Source: Datisca glomerata (taxonomy: Eukaryota > Streptophyta > Magnoliopsida > Cucurbitales > Datiscaceae). Taken from it: a stretch of DNA of 64,000 nt. Below the pieces are notes generated by a model. That model worked only from the letters and a program-made list of their open reading frames with translations. It was not told where the DNA came from and ran no database searches. The stretch spans positions 808,237 through 872,236 of the forward strand of contig QANY01013337.1 of NCBI GenBank assembly GCA_003255025.1. The letters are read 5' to 3'. Shown here piece by piece: positions 45,900 through 57,439 of the stretch. Every line of letters begins with the position of its first letter. Position 1 is the first letter of the stretch. The position numbers and the translations under genes were made by a program.

Positions 45900-48800
45900 A
45901 ACATTCAATGGAAAAGAAGACTTGCAAATCATTGAGAATCACAGTGACGCCATCTCCATCTAGGTGGAAAGTTGTTTACTGAGAAGGGTCTTGGTAGATA
46001 ACGGTAGTGGACCAAATGTCCTATGCTGATCAACCATGGACAAAATGGGAGTAGAAGTGGAAAAACTACAAAACCCGGGGCAGCCTTTGGTGTGATTTAA
46101 CAGAGAAGTAACGTACTCAGAAGGAACACTTTCCCTTCTAATATTAGCGGAACCATTTAACCACTTGACAGATTTGCAGTTATAAATACGTCGTCCCCAT
46201 ACAATGCAATATTATGAAGAGTATGGATTCACAAGATGAAAGTAGTTCCGTCAACATACCATCAAACACTAAAATATCCAAGTCCAAATGGAACGAGAAC
46301 AATCAGAGGAGACCATGCCGCAACAAGATGTTGCACGGTCACAACTTCAGATGCTGCAAGAAAAGCGTAAATCTCAACAGGAAAGCGGCCAATTAGCCAA
46401 CATCAATAACAACTAAAGTCGCTCGACTGAAGATGAGGGAGCATGATACGAAGCTATCGAGGAACTGATAGAGATAAAGCTCACAGAGGTACAAAAGCAA
46501 CCAAGATAAAAGCAACGTTGTCCCAACAAGAGCGGCATGAGCTGATCTGATTCTTAAAAAAATGAAGATGTATTTGCGGAAACCCTGACTGATATGCCTG
46601 GGATTAGTATATGTCACCACTTGAACATAGATTCACATGTCAGACCTGTGAAGTAGAAGAGATGAACCTTCACCCCAGAAAGGAAGAAAGCAATCAAAGA
46701 AGAAGTTGACCGACTAAGAAAGGCGAGTTTCATTAGTGAAAAAGAAGAACAGAAAATGGAGAGTCTGTGTAGATTTCACGGATCTCAACAAAGCATGCCC
46801 CCAAGGACGACTATCCACTTCCATGAATTGATCAGATGATTGATGCAACGTCGAGGCATATATTATTAACCTTCATAGATGTGTTTTTCGGATACAACCA
46901 AGTGAAGATGTACCCGCCAAGTAGGGGTGAAAATTTTGGTACCGAACTGGCCGAATCGAACAAAAAATGGTCAGTTCAGTCAGTTATTTAATATATCTCA
47001 GTTCTGTTCGGCTCACATTTCTGTCGAACCAAACTTTCGGTTTGGTTCAAAAAAATATGTATTTTCAAACTGAACTGAACTGAACCAAATATCTTTATAC
47101 AAAACGACGTCGTTTTACCCCCATAGTGTTGTTTATCTCATATACTATTCAATACGGCGTCGTTTTGAGTCTTTAACCCCATATATAAGCTGAACTTTTA
47201 GGGTTTTGGTCATTTTCCACTTCACTCTTCACGATTTCTCTTCTATCTGCCTCACTTCACCCTTTATGATTTCCTCATCTATGAATTTTTATCATTTTGG
47301 TCTGAGACTTTGTGTCTCATTCTTTGCGATTTCTCTCTCAGGATTTTATCTGAATCTCTGATTTGTCTACTTAATCCCTGAAGGTCTCCAGGTAATCCTT
47401 CACGAATTTCAACATTCTCTTATCCATGTGTTCTCTGATTTATATTTGATTTAAGTTTAGATCTATCTAAATCTTGATTTTATGGTTGATCTGTTTGTAG
47501 TGTTTGATTGTAGATTTGTGGATTGTTGCTCATTTTTTGTTATGTATACGCTCTTTTGTTTGAATCTTTGATATTTTTTTTGTTTTGTATAATACTCAAT
47601 CATAATATGTATTATGGACTGTATTATGATCTATATTATGATTTATGTTTGTTCTGTATTATGATCTGTGGACACATTTGTGAATCTTTCTGGAAAATTT
47701 TGGTCACCGGCAAACTCCAAAGTAAAGGGTAAGACTTAGTTTATAATTTTTATTTTTATTTTTCTTTCTTTACAGTCGAAGAATTGAAGATGTTGACAGC
47801 GCAACTGCATGATAGGAAAAATATTCCCCTCTTGTGAATTGAACTTCCATGAATATGCAAATGGAAACAAAGGTTTTTCCTCTCTCTTTCCCCTATTTTC
47901 CTTACCTGTCACCTTTTAGCTTTTCATTTCTCTCTCTACACTTACTTTTCTTTCTGGTTGATCATCAACTCTTTCAATTTAAGAATTATATTTATGTTCT
48001 GTGTTGTGGTTGCTTTGCTCAAGCTTCTTTCTCCCTTTCCCTCTCTTCTTTTTTCTGAGTCAATCATCATTTTTTAATAATAATTATTAGAGAGAAATGG
48101 TGGTTTACTTGATTTTGTCCCTCTACCTTTTCCCCTCATTTACCGAGTCTCATAATTGTGGAATGTTGCTTTACTCAATTTTTCTTTCTCCATCTCTCTC
48201 CTACCTACAAGATGCCTCTCTAGGTTTTTTGAACTTCAATTAATTATCTGAACAACAGACTTCTAGGGGAAGTTTTACTTGTATAGTCCATTTATTACCG
48301 ATTTTTTCAATAGCCTTCAAAATTTTCATTTTCTGTGATAAAGTTTGAATTAATTTATGATATATGACTGATTTGAAATAGAACAATATGTCTCTTACTT
48401 CTTATTTTATCTTTAAATGTTGCCTAGTATGATTTGTGATAAATTTGAGATATGAAAGTGACTAGACATGAATTTTATTTTATGTTTAAATGTTCAATAT
48501 GATTTGTGATAAATGCTCTTTTTAGGTGGCTAGACATGAAAATTTTAGGTTTAAGAATGAAAATACACTTTAAAAAATTTGTACAAAAATATGGGCCGAA
48601 TCGGTGAACCGAATCGAGCTGAACCGAATAGCAACTCATGGTTCGATTCATACATAACTCATGATTCAGTTCAGTCCGGGGTTGGGCCGAACCGTGACTT
48701 TCGATTCTATTCAGTTTTTACTAAAATAACTGACTGAACTGAACAGTGAACACCCCTACGCCAGACCAAGAGAAGACATCATTTATAACTGATCACGACA

Positions 48801-49450
48801 TTTACTGTTATAAAGTCATGCCTTTCAGATTGAAAAATACAGAAGCAACATACCGACGCCTTGTTAATTACATATTTAAGAATTAGATTGGGCACACAAT
48901 GGAAGTTTATGTGGATGACATGTTAGTTATGTCATTTATCCACATAGATCATATCATACATTTGGAGGAGCCATTCTTAGAATTACGGAAGCACAATATG
49001 AAGCTTAACCCGGAAAGTGCACTTTTAGAGTCAAGATAGGAAAATTCCTTGGGCACATGGTCACGCAGAGGGGAATAGAAATTAATCCTGACCAAGTGAA
49101 GGAAATCATAGAAATGAAAACTCCAATAAACCTAAAGGATCTACAAAACCTTAACAGGAAGCTGGCAGTAATTGGGAGATTCCTAGCTAGGTCAGCGGAC
49201 AAGTGTAAACCATTCTTCTCAAGGCTAAAAAAGAATTTAGTTCAAAGTGGGATGAAGATTGCAAAGCATCCTTCCAAGAAGTTAAGAATTTTTTAGCCTC
49301 GCCACCCATTCTGTCAAAATCAGAACTGAGTGATGAGTTGTACTTGTACTTGGAGGCTTTAAAGGCGGCAATCAGTGCAACTTTAGTTAGAGAAGAGGAA
49401 AAATAACAGAAGCCAATATATTTTGTTAGCAAGAGCCTAGCAGAAGTAGA
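45900..49450 (+). pseudogene. gypsy protease and reverse transcriptase, interrupted
   Basis: Protease-like VDNGSGPNVL is near 45995-46020. RT start blocks appear at 46590-46920 (LNIDSHVRPVK-like, then VDFTDLNKACP with a frameshift). RT resumes at 48760 after the insertion, with KVMPFRLKNTEATYRRLVN, then MEVYVDDMLVMS at about 48899-48934 with the YVDD catalytic core. MVTQRGIEINPDQVKEIIEM follows at 49057. Many stops occur. Confidence 0.87.
46922..48758. mobile_element. hAT-like DNA transposon (1.84 kb) inserted in gypsy RT
   Basis: The ends TAGGGGTG and CACCCCTA are perfect 8-bp inverted repeats. Short CGCCA-containing flanks on both sides look like a damaged target duplication. The gypsy coding sequence stops at the left end and resumes in its expected order at the right end. 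The subterminal 150-200 bp on each side are rich in GAACCGAA/TTCGGTTC and GAACTGAAC motifs, as in hAT binding regions. The interior lacks transposase similarity, so it is non-autonomous. Confidence 0.8.
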
Positions 49451-49572
49451 AAACAAATATAAGAAATTTGAGAAGATCGTCCTGGCTTTAATCATGGTGT
49501 CACGGAAACTTAAGCCGTATTTCCAGGTACACACAATCATTTTACCAACTGAGTTCCCAATCTGAAATTGTT

Positions 49573-49917
49573 ATGCATTCACATGATTTAACAGGGAGAT
49601 TAGCCAACTGGGAAGTGGAGCTTGGCCACTACGAAATACGCTATGTTCCAAGAATCGTAATAAAATTACAAGTATTCGCAGATTTTATCGTTGCGTTCAC
49701 GACAGGACAAAAGAGAAGGCACTATCGAAGTCAGCCCGCACATGGACAAATGATTATATGTGGATGGACATCGAATAAAAAAGGATTCGGAGCAGGCACA
49801 ATGATTCAAATCCAACATGGAGAAACCATAGAACATGCCTTATCATTTGGCTTCAACACATCAAACAATGAAGCAGAATACGAAGCACTACTAGCTGGAA
49901 TTCACCTCGTAAAGTAA
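49573..49917 (+). pseudogene. gypsy RNase H end plus second (archaeal-type) RNase H domain
   Basis: The open stretch starts with the end of the pol RNase H (LTGRLANWEVELGHYEIRYVP), then gives GWTSNKKGFGAGTMIQIQHG and SFGFNTSNNEAEYEALLAGI. The latter is the SNNEAEYEAL signature of the extra RNase H-like domain carried by Tat elements. The expected leading DGAS is partly eroded. This is the key evidence for lineage. Confidence 0.87.
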
Positions 49918-50379
49918 TTTAGGGTAAGAAAAATACATATTTATCATGATTTACAATTAGTGGCTAACCAGATTATAGAAATATACGATGCTAAGAATGA
50001 AAGAATGTCTAAATACCTCCCATGCGCGAAGTAACTATTAGAACAATTGGAGGAATATCACATAAAACAAATTCAAAGAGGAAAGAATTTACATGCGAAC
50101 GCTCTAGCAACTCTGGGATCATCAATCAACAATCATGGAAAAGGGAACATCCTAGTCGAATTCCTAGAGTTTCCCAACATAGAAAGCCAAACAGCCATTC
50201 TTAAGACAACACTCGCAGAGTCAAGTTGGATGAACCCAATTATTCAATATCTGCAAAGCAGCAAGCTCCTAGAAGATAGACTTGAGGTGCAAAAGTTGAG
50301 CCAAAAGTGGCTAGATATACTCTGATCAATGACAAACTCTATAGAAGATCTTTTTCGAGGCCTTATTTGAAGTGCCTTA

Positions 50380-51440
50380 ACCCGACAAAAGCAAGTAAGT
50401 TTTGGCAGAGGTCCATGAAGGATTCTACAGAAGCCATATAGGAGGAAGGACCTTATCGTACAAGGTATTGAATGAAGGATACTATTGTCCTAGAATGTAA
50501 GAAGACGCAAAGGAATACACGAAAAAGTGTGACAAATGTCAAAGGTTTACACCAATCCCTTGAATGGCGCCAGAATCGCTTGAAACCTTATTTATTCCCT
50601 GGCCATTTATGCAATGGTGACTCGATATAGTGGGACTGTTACTTAGGGCCCCGGCTCAGAAGATATTCTTGCTGGTGGAAATGAACTATTTGAAAAAAAT
50701 GGATAGAAGCAATAACATTGGCGCGAATATGAGAAGAGGAAGTAAGAAGCTTTCTTTGGAAGGAAATCATATGCAGATATGGAATCCCAAAAACCATAAT
50801 CTCTGATAACAGATTACAATTCAGCGGGAAAACCATCAAAAGTTTCTTTGAAGGATTGCGGATCAAAGCCTTACACTCAATCCCATATTATCTAGCAAGG
50901 AAATGGCCAAGCGGAGAGGTTAAATTGAACATCCTACAAGGATTAAAGAAAAGACTGGAAATGGAAAAAGGGAAATGGGTTGAAGATCTATCTTCAGTTC
51001 TTTGGGTTACCGAATAAATCCACGAGAACAAACTGCACAAACTCCATTTTCTTTAGCGTTTTGGGCAGAAACAGTCATTCTTGTAGAAATTGGGTGTCCA
51101 ACTTTGACATTGGAGATCAATCAGGAAGAAAACTCTAAAGTTTTAGAAAAATATTAAGATCTGTTGGAGGAAAAAAAGGGAAACGACGCTCATTAGATTG
51201 AGCAATTATAACCAGCGCAAACGATCTTATTTCTCTAAATGAGTAAAAGCAAGGGGTTTTCAATATGGTGAGTTAGTTCTTGAAAGAATCATGCAAACGG
51301 ATGAAGGAAAGATGAGTCAAGATAGAGAAGGACCATATGTCATAAAAGCAGTGGGAGGTAGAGGATCATATTGGCTAACCAATTGCGATGATATGGATCT
51401 TCCAAAGTAGTGGAACGCTCTACATCTGAGGAAATATTAT
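50380..51440 (+). pseudogene. gypsy integrase, broken
   Basis: Readable pieces include the zinc-binding HEGFYRSHIGG-like segment (about 50412-50445) and KKCDKCQRFTP near 50525. Core parts (WPFMQW-DIVG) are near 50600. The C-terminal region near 51250-51430 reads RVKARGFQYGELVLE ... EGPYVIKAVGGRGSYWL. No frame is longer than about 90 codons. Confidence 0.82.
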
Positions 51441-51572
51441 GTATGAACACATTTCCCATCATTGTTTAATAAAAATATCCTTACCCCATGATTTTTTCCC
51501 TGTTAAAGGGGTTTCCCCCATAAATTAGTGTCTTTATTTCTCTTTATTGATTTCTTATGATTAGTAAGTTAT

Positions 51573-51760
51573 GATTGAAAGCCCAAATCTCATAGAGAGG
51601 GAGAGCACCAAAGCCTGAATCTCATAGAGAGGGAGAGCACAAAAGTTCAAATTTCATAGAGAGGGAGAGCACCAAAGCCCGAATCTCATAGAGAAGGAGA
51701 GCACTAAGGCTTGAATCTCAAATAAAGGGAGAGCGTAAAAAGAGGGAGAGCATGCAAAGG
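51573..51760 (+). repeat. Tat element 3' tandem array 1 (about 37-bp unit)
   Basis: Units of the form AARGCCYGAATCTCATAGAG followed by AGGGAGAGCACC occur five times with small changes, then decay into shorter GGGAGAGC pieces. Confidence 0.85.
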
Positions 51761-51764
51761 TAAA

Positions 51765-52030
51765 AAGATGAGAAAAATCGCCTAAGTGTGCCAAGCGGCC
51801 GCTTAAGGTAAAAGATAGAAAAATTTCCTAAGTGTGCTAAGCGGCCACTTAAGACAAAAAATGAAAAAAGTTACCTAAGTGTGCTAAGCAGCTGCTTAAG
51901 GCAAAAAATAAAAAAAAATTTTAGTGTGCCAAGTGGTCGCTTAAGGCTAAAAAATGAAAAAAAAATGTCTAAGTGTGCTAAGTGGCCGTTTAAGGTAAAA
52001 AACTAAAAATTGCCTAAATATGCTAATAGA
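51765..52030 (+). repeat. Tat element 3' tandem array 2 (about 58-bp unit)
   Basis: Five to six units carry CCTAAGTGTGCTAAGCGGCC followed by RCTTAAGGYAAAAAAT. The CCTAAG...CTTAAGG parts are mutually complementary, so each unit can fold back. Confidence 0.85.
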
Positions 52031-53983
52031 TGCTCGGGGCAAAAATTTAAAAAGCTTAAGTGCATCGAGAGGTTCAAATGAAATTTGTTGAGAAGAATAA
52101 AGTAACGCTTAGAGCTTAAGGATGAAAAGGAAGATATTTCATTCATATAAAAAAGAGAATAGTACAGAAAAGTAAGAATAAAAGCAGCATAAAAATGCGA
52201 ATCAAGCTGAATATGTTCTGTCATCAAGTCATATGGCCTCTGTGTCATTTTAGAAACAACTTCTTTGGTGATGTCTTCAACATTTGGCTCTTTGGTAGAA
52301 TCGTTGTCTTCAGCTGGAGGAGGAATTACCATAGTCATTTTAAACTGGGTGGGTGCCCGGGCAACACCATCGAGGTAGCTGATTGTGTAAGCATCCTTCT
52401 CCAACAACCTGAATTGAGTGGTGTAACGATCGTATGCTTCTTCCTCCTTATTCTTCAGAGCTTTAGCAGTTGAAGCCTCTAGCATCTCAAAAACCTCGTT
52501 GATGGCTTCCTGAGTACGTCTATCAACTTCAGCCCTCAACTACTCGATAAAGAGTCTTGCTGCTTCGGCTTCACTCTTTAATTCACTAAGCTCTACATCC
52601 TTGGTAGCCAACTGACGCTTATGGTTAGACACTTCTTGCTCGTGTTGAATATATTCTTCCATCGGGTCATATGGTCTCTGTATCATTTTAGAAACAACTT
52701 CTTTGGTGACATCTTTAGCATTTAGCTCTATGGCAGAAGCGTTGTCTTCCATTGGAGGAGGAATTGCCTCAATCATTTCAAAATTGGGGGGGGGGGGGCC
52801 CAGGTAACACTATCGAGGTAACCGATGGGGTAAGCGTCCTTCTCCAACAACTTGAATTGAGCGGTGTAAAGCTCATAGGCTTCTTCCTCCTCCTTCTTCA
52901 TAGCTTCAGCAGTCAAAGCCTCCAGCTGTTGAGAAACCTCATGAATGACTTCCTGAGTACGCCTGTCAGCTTCAACCCTCAACTCTTCGATAAAGAGTCT
53001 TGTTGCTTCGGCTTCACTCTTTAATTCACCAAGCTTTACTTCCTTGGCGGCCAACTGACGCTTAAGGTTAGACACTTCTTGCTCGTGCCTAACCATCTCA
53101 CAACCAATACTGTTGAGTTTGGAGGCAAGAATGTTATGGTAAAGAGTAGTCTAAAAAAATCCATAAGTTAGTGGAGAAAAAATAATGATGAACAAAAATT
53201 ATGAAAAATAAGGAGAATTACCTAAAGAAGATTATGGTTAATCCATTTCTAAAGGGCTTATGGGTTCCTCCGCTAGCTGATCTACGTTGACAGAACACTA
53301 CAAATGACTCATGATCTAATGAGACTTCTCGCAATCCATCAAAAGGTAGCTTCAAAAGGAATCCTCAAGCCAGAACCCGAAGGAAAGATGGTCGAAAGTT
53401 GGGTTGCTTTAGAAGCACCCAACTCAAAATCCGGGAATGAAGGTCTAACCGGAATGAATGGCAGAAGGGTAGAGAGCTCATGCTGAACACGAGGCCTGAT
53501 AGTTAGAAGAGATAAATGGGAAGAAATTTGAAGAGAAGGGCGAACATGGGAAGTCCCCTCAAAAGAGACTATAGGCAATGGCTCAGAAATCAGCCTTGGG
53601 CACACATTGCGCGAAGAAGGATTGTTTAGGGAGAGTTGGATAAGTCTCATATTGTGAAAAGCTTCTTTAATGGAAGGAGAAGTGGATGATGGGGTGCTAG
53701 AAGAAGAGGAAGGTATAGGAGGTTGCCTTTGAATGACAACAGGAAATGCTAAAGGTATAAAATGAGGATGAACAAGGAAAGGAAGTTCACGCTTGTGGTC
53801 AAGCAACCACTGCTTATCATGAGTGCGAACACTGTAGATGGTTATGATCTTAGCTCTGTCATCAGGAGTCGCGAACGGACAAACATTCTTTCTCTTGTTT
53901 GTAAAAAAAGAAGAAGAAAAAAAATCATGAGTAGAAAAAAATAAAGAAACATTAAATAAAGAAATGGAGAGGGGCATAGTCAC
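52003..53983 (-). pseudogene. Reverse-strand ORF region of the Tat element, partly duplicated
   Basis: On the minus strand, 53983-53339 is open for 214 codons and includes FATPDDRAKIITIYSVRTHDK and a Pro/Ser-rich stretch. It is followed by coiled-coil frames 53096-52773, 52776-52540 and 52539-52003 (EQEVSNLKRQLAAKEVKLGE ... TRLFIEELRVEADRRTQEVI). The coiled-coil part exists in two copies about 440 bp apart. Antisense ORFs between pol and the 3' LTR are known in some Tat elements; their function is not established. A G11 run at 52787-52797 breaks one copy. Confidence 0.65.
52229..53100. repeat. Two-copy direct duplication, period about 440 bp
   Basis: Matching landmarks: TCATATGG at 52229 and 52667; GCTTCGGCTTCACTCTTTAA at 52562 and 53004; CGATAAAGAGTCTTG in both. 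The duplicated block is coding on the minus strand (coiled coil), so the antisense ORF is repeated too. Confidence 0.9.
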
Positions 53984-54009
53984 TCACTAAATGACCTCCA
54001 TTCGATAGG

Positions 54010-55476
54010 ATTATATATGATACACTTATAACATATGAACTGAATTACTATGTAAACTCACTTCCCTGGATTCGCTATGAATTAAATTCAGCAACTAATG
54101 ACCTGAAATCAAAGAATACCATATCATAATATAATCATATAATATCTACAATTATTTAATTGACTAGAGAGCAAGTGAGGTTGGGAACAGGTGGAAACTA
54201 AACTGGGTGTAAATTGATCAAGCGGTTCAAATAAGTTCAATTATGTTCGGGTGGTCTGAACCAGTTTGATGTGGTCGGGTTGAACCATTTTGGTATGGTC
54301 TAACCAAACAAGTGTGGCTAGTCTAACTGAACCAGTTTGGTCATGTCCGATTCAACCGGTCTGGTTTAGATGACCCTGTTCAAAAAAATGAGAGGAACAT
54401 AGAGGGGAAAGGAAGACGAAGAAGAGAGAGGGGGAGAGAGATAAATGGAGAGAGAGAGAGACTGAGAGAAGCAGAAATAGAGAGAGAAAGAGAGAGAGAG
54501 TGAGAGATGTAGAAATAGAGAAAGAGAGAGAGAGAGAGAGAGAGATAGAGAGACGAAGAAGATATAACATAAACAAAAGGGAGAGGGAGATTAAAGAGAG
54601 AGAGAGTCTGTGTGTGTGTGAGAGAGAGGCAGAGAGAGAAAGAGACTAAGGGGAGCAAATAATAAAGACAAAAATCATTGGAATAGGGAGACGAAGGAGA
54701 GGGAGAGAGACTGAGAGAAACATATAGGAAGAGAGAGAGAGAGAGAGAAAGAGAGACCGAGAGGAGCATAAATAAAGAGAGAGATATTGAAGCTTACTAA
54801 ATGGAGCTTGCATGTGGTGCGATGATGAAGCCAGAAAAAGATACGATAAGATAGAAATTGCTGGAATTTAAAGAATTAAATTCAGATTTGGATGAATATA
54901 TACATAAACATATAAATAGGAAATTTCCAGAAAGAGAAGAATCATGGAGAAAGAGGAAAGAATAAAGCTTACCAAAGGAGACCCACAATGGAGATGCAAT
55001 GAAGATGAATAAGAGATAAAGCTTGCTGGAAAATTAGAGAAGAAAATTTCAATTTGATGCCTCAACGAATAAATCAAACTCTAAGTTGATTAGAGAAAGG
55101 ATAGAGAAAATAAAAGAGAAAAAATAAGAAATCGTTTACCTTGATCAATGTTATAGGGTTACCCAAGCTGAAATGAATAAGATGAAGGTGAAGAACAAAT
55201 GTTCGTTGGAGAAGAACAGAGGCTCGTTGGAGAAGAAAACTGTAACATGTAGGGGGAATAACAGTAAATAGGAGAATGGTTCGTGCATTTTTAAGAAAAT
55301 GGGAGAGGGTGGTTACTTATTTGAGATAAAAAATGAGATAGTGGGGGAGATGGTTGACAGAGAACACGTGGTGTGAGGGGAAACAAATGGGGTGGCTTAG
55401 GGTGTATGCACATATATGGTGTGAGTGGGGGTTCTAAATTACAAAAATACCCTTTATTAAATACTTGGGTGTTACA
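54010..55476 (-). repeat. 3' LTR of the chromovirus, truncated
   Basis: It begins (minus strand) TGTAACACCCAAG at 55476. It contains a long CT-rich tract on the minus strand (GA-rich on plus, about 54400-54780), which produces long spurious Ser/Leu-rich frames. Homology with the other LTR ends at 54010. Confidence 0.88.
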
Positions 55477-55487
55477 TTCTCCCCTCC
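55477..55487 (-). other. Polypurine tract
   Basis: GGAGGGGAGAA on the minus strand lies directly before the 3' LTR. In this family it primes plus-strand synthesis. Confidence 0.85.
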
Positions 55488-55567
55488 TTAAGAACTTTCG
55501 TCCCCGAAAGGAACATACTTTATAGAAATAACTTTGGATACTTGACACGTATCTCCACTTCTCGTTC

Positions 55568-56946
55568 TCATGTTGCTTCCTTGACTCGATGATTTCTCCA
55601 GAGAACCTTGACTAACTGAATCGTTCTGTTACGAAGAGTCTGATTCCTACGCTCTAGAATTCTGACTGGCTTCTCCTCATAAGTAAGATCATCACGAACT
55701 TGCAGAGGTTGAAAATCGATGTCATGCGTTGGATCAGGCATGTACTTGTGAAGCATCGAGACGTGAAACACATTATGAACACCTGAAAGAGCTGGCGGTA
55801 AAGCGAGCCGGTAAGCAAAAGGACTGATACGATCCAAAATCTCAAAAGGGCCAATAAACCTGGGGCTCAGCTTGCCCTTGCGACCAAAACGTATAACTCC
55901 CTTCATTGGGGCAACCTTGAGAAACACATGATCACCCACTTCAAATTCGAGGTCCTTCCTCATGACATCTACGTAACTCTTTTGCCTGCTCTGTGCGGTC
56001 TTCATTCTATCTCTAATTTTTTGAATAGCTTCATTTGTAGACTGAACCAAGTCAGGGGCCAAAAGCTTTTGTTTGCCAACCTCATCCCAGTGAACTGGCG
56101 ACCGGCATTTTTTTCCATAGAGCACCTCAAACGGAGCCATACCATTCTTCGCATGGTAACTGTTATTGTAAGCAAACTCGATGAGTGTCAAGTGCGCGTC
56201 CCAACTATTAGAGAAATCCAAGACATAAGCTCGAAGTATATCTTCCAACATCTGAATCGTTCGCTCAGATTGCCCATCAGATTGCAGATGAAAAACTGTA
56301 CTAAAATTCAAATGAGTACCTAAAGCTCTCGGTAAACTCCGCCAAAAATTTGATGTGAGCTGCGGATCCCGATCTGATACTATAGACACCTGAACCCCAT
56401 GAAGTCAAAAATCTCTCGATTATACAACCGAGCCCAATCCTCAACTGAAAATGTAGTCTTGCACGGCAAAAAGTGTGCAGACTTGGTGAGACGATCTACC
56501 ACAACCCAAATGGAGTTAAAACCTTTTACCATCCTCGGTAGCCCTGAAATGAAATCCATAGCCACATGCTCCCATTTCCATTCAGGAATACTTAAAGGTT
56601 ACAAGACCCCAGATGGTCGTTGTCTCTATGCCTTGATCTGCTGACACACCAAACACTTACTAACGAACTCAACGACATCACGCTTCATACCGTTCCACCA
56701 ATAATGTTGCTTTATATCATGATACATCTTAGTACTTCCAGGGTGCACAGTGTATGGTGAACTATGAGCCTCCGTGAGTAATTCCTTCCTAATGATCGCG
56801 TCTTTCAAAACACAAAGCCTCTCATGAAAGCGAGGAACTGAATCGTTACTAACATCAAACCATTGTCCTTTGTCTGAACCCACTTTGTTACGAATCAAAA
56901 GTAACTTAGAATCTAAAATATGTGCATCAATAATATGTTGCAGCAA
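55568..56946 (-). pseudogene. chromovirus integrase with chromodomain end
   Basis: The zinc-binding H2C2 part is in 56946-56626 (HSSPYTVHPGSTKMYHDIKQ ... CLVCQQIKA). The core is in 56565-56380 (AMDFISGLPRMVKGFNSIWV). The 56389-55568 frame (273 codons) is nearly intact: DRDPQLTSNFWRSLPRALG, QSDGQSERTIQMLEDILRAY, the GPF/Y motif RFIGPFEILDRI and a chromodomain-type end (KPVRILERRNQTLRNRTIQL, VLWRNH). Known role: the chromodomain guides insertion toward particular chromatin. Confidence 0.93.
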
Positions 56947-57424
56947 TGACGGTTGAACTGCGAGCTAACTGCGCTGTAGTATCTTTTAGCAAAACCAGAA
57001 TCTCGGTACGTTCAAAATCCTCCAAGAGATGCTCTTGAGACGTAATAAGAGCTGTTGAATGGGCTGATTTTCGAATTAAGGCATCAGCGACTACGTTTAC
57101 CTTTCCTGAGTGATAAATGATCTCGCAGTCATAATCCTTCACCAATTCTAACCAACGACGTTGCCTCATGTTAAGCTCTTTCTGAGTGAAAAAGTACTTA
57201 AGACTCTTATGATCTGTGTAAATCTGACACTTACAGCCATACAAGTAGTGTCTCCAGATCTTAAGGGCAAATACAACTGAATCCAACTCCAAATCATGAC
57301 GAGAAGCATATGTTATGACCTTTCCCTGTTGCATCAAAACACAACCCAATCCTCTCTTGGAAGCATCCCTATAAATCACAAATTCATTATTACAATCTGG
57401 AATGGTCAACATTGGTACTGTCAC
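56927..57424 (-). pseudogene. chromovirus RNase H domain
   Basis: The 165-codon frame reads [50 protein letters not shown] and [20 protein letters not shown]. It retains the first catalytic Asp (RDAS) and the TDHKSL block. It ends in a stop before integrase. Confidence 0.9.
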
Positions 57425-57439
57425 TAATTTTTGTTTAAG

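Larger units (their letters stand above)
44332..53990 (+). mobile_element. Ty3/gypsy Tat-lineage element, decayed, split by a DNA transposon
   Basis: After a leader resembling the common TTGGTGCTTTCATTGAGAG type comes gag (44420-45470), protease and RT parts (45900-49300), RNase H, a second RNase H-like domain (49720-49917) and integrase (50380-51440). Then come two tandem arrays and a reverse-strand ORF region (52003-53983). The dual RNase H, 3' tandem repeats and antisense ORF are recognised traits of the Tat/Ogre group. A 1.8-kb insertion at 46922-48758 splits RT. No 3' LTR is seen; the right end meets a chromoviral LTR at about 54000. Confidence 0.85.

Noticed and set aside
52195..53024. 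Plus-strand frames at 52195-52473 and 52752-53024
   Set aside because: They are shadows of the reverse-strand coiled-coil frames, which have the more convincing protein composition.
54352..54769. Long minus-strand frames rich in Ser and Leu, and similar ones at 60817-61186
   Set aside because: They are translations of the GA/CT-rich simple sequence in the two chromoviral LTRs, not genes.
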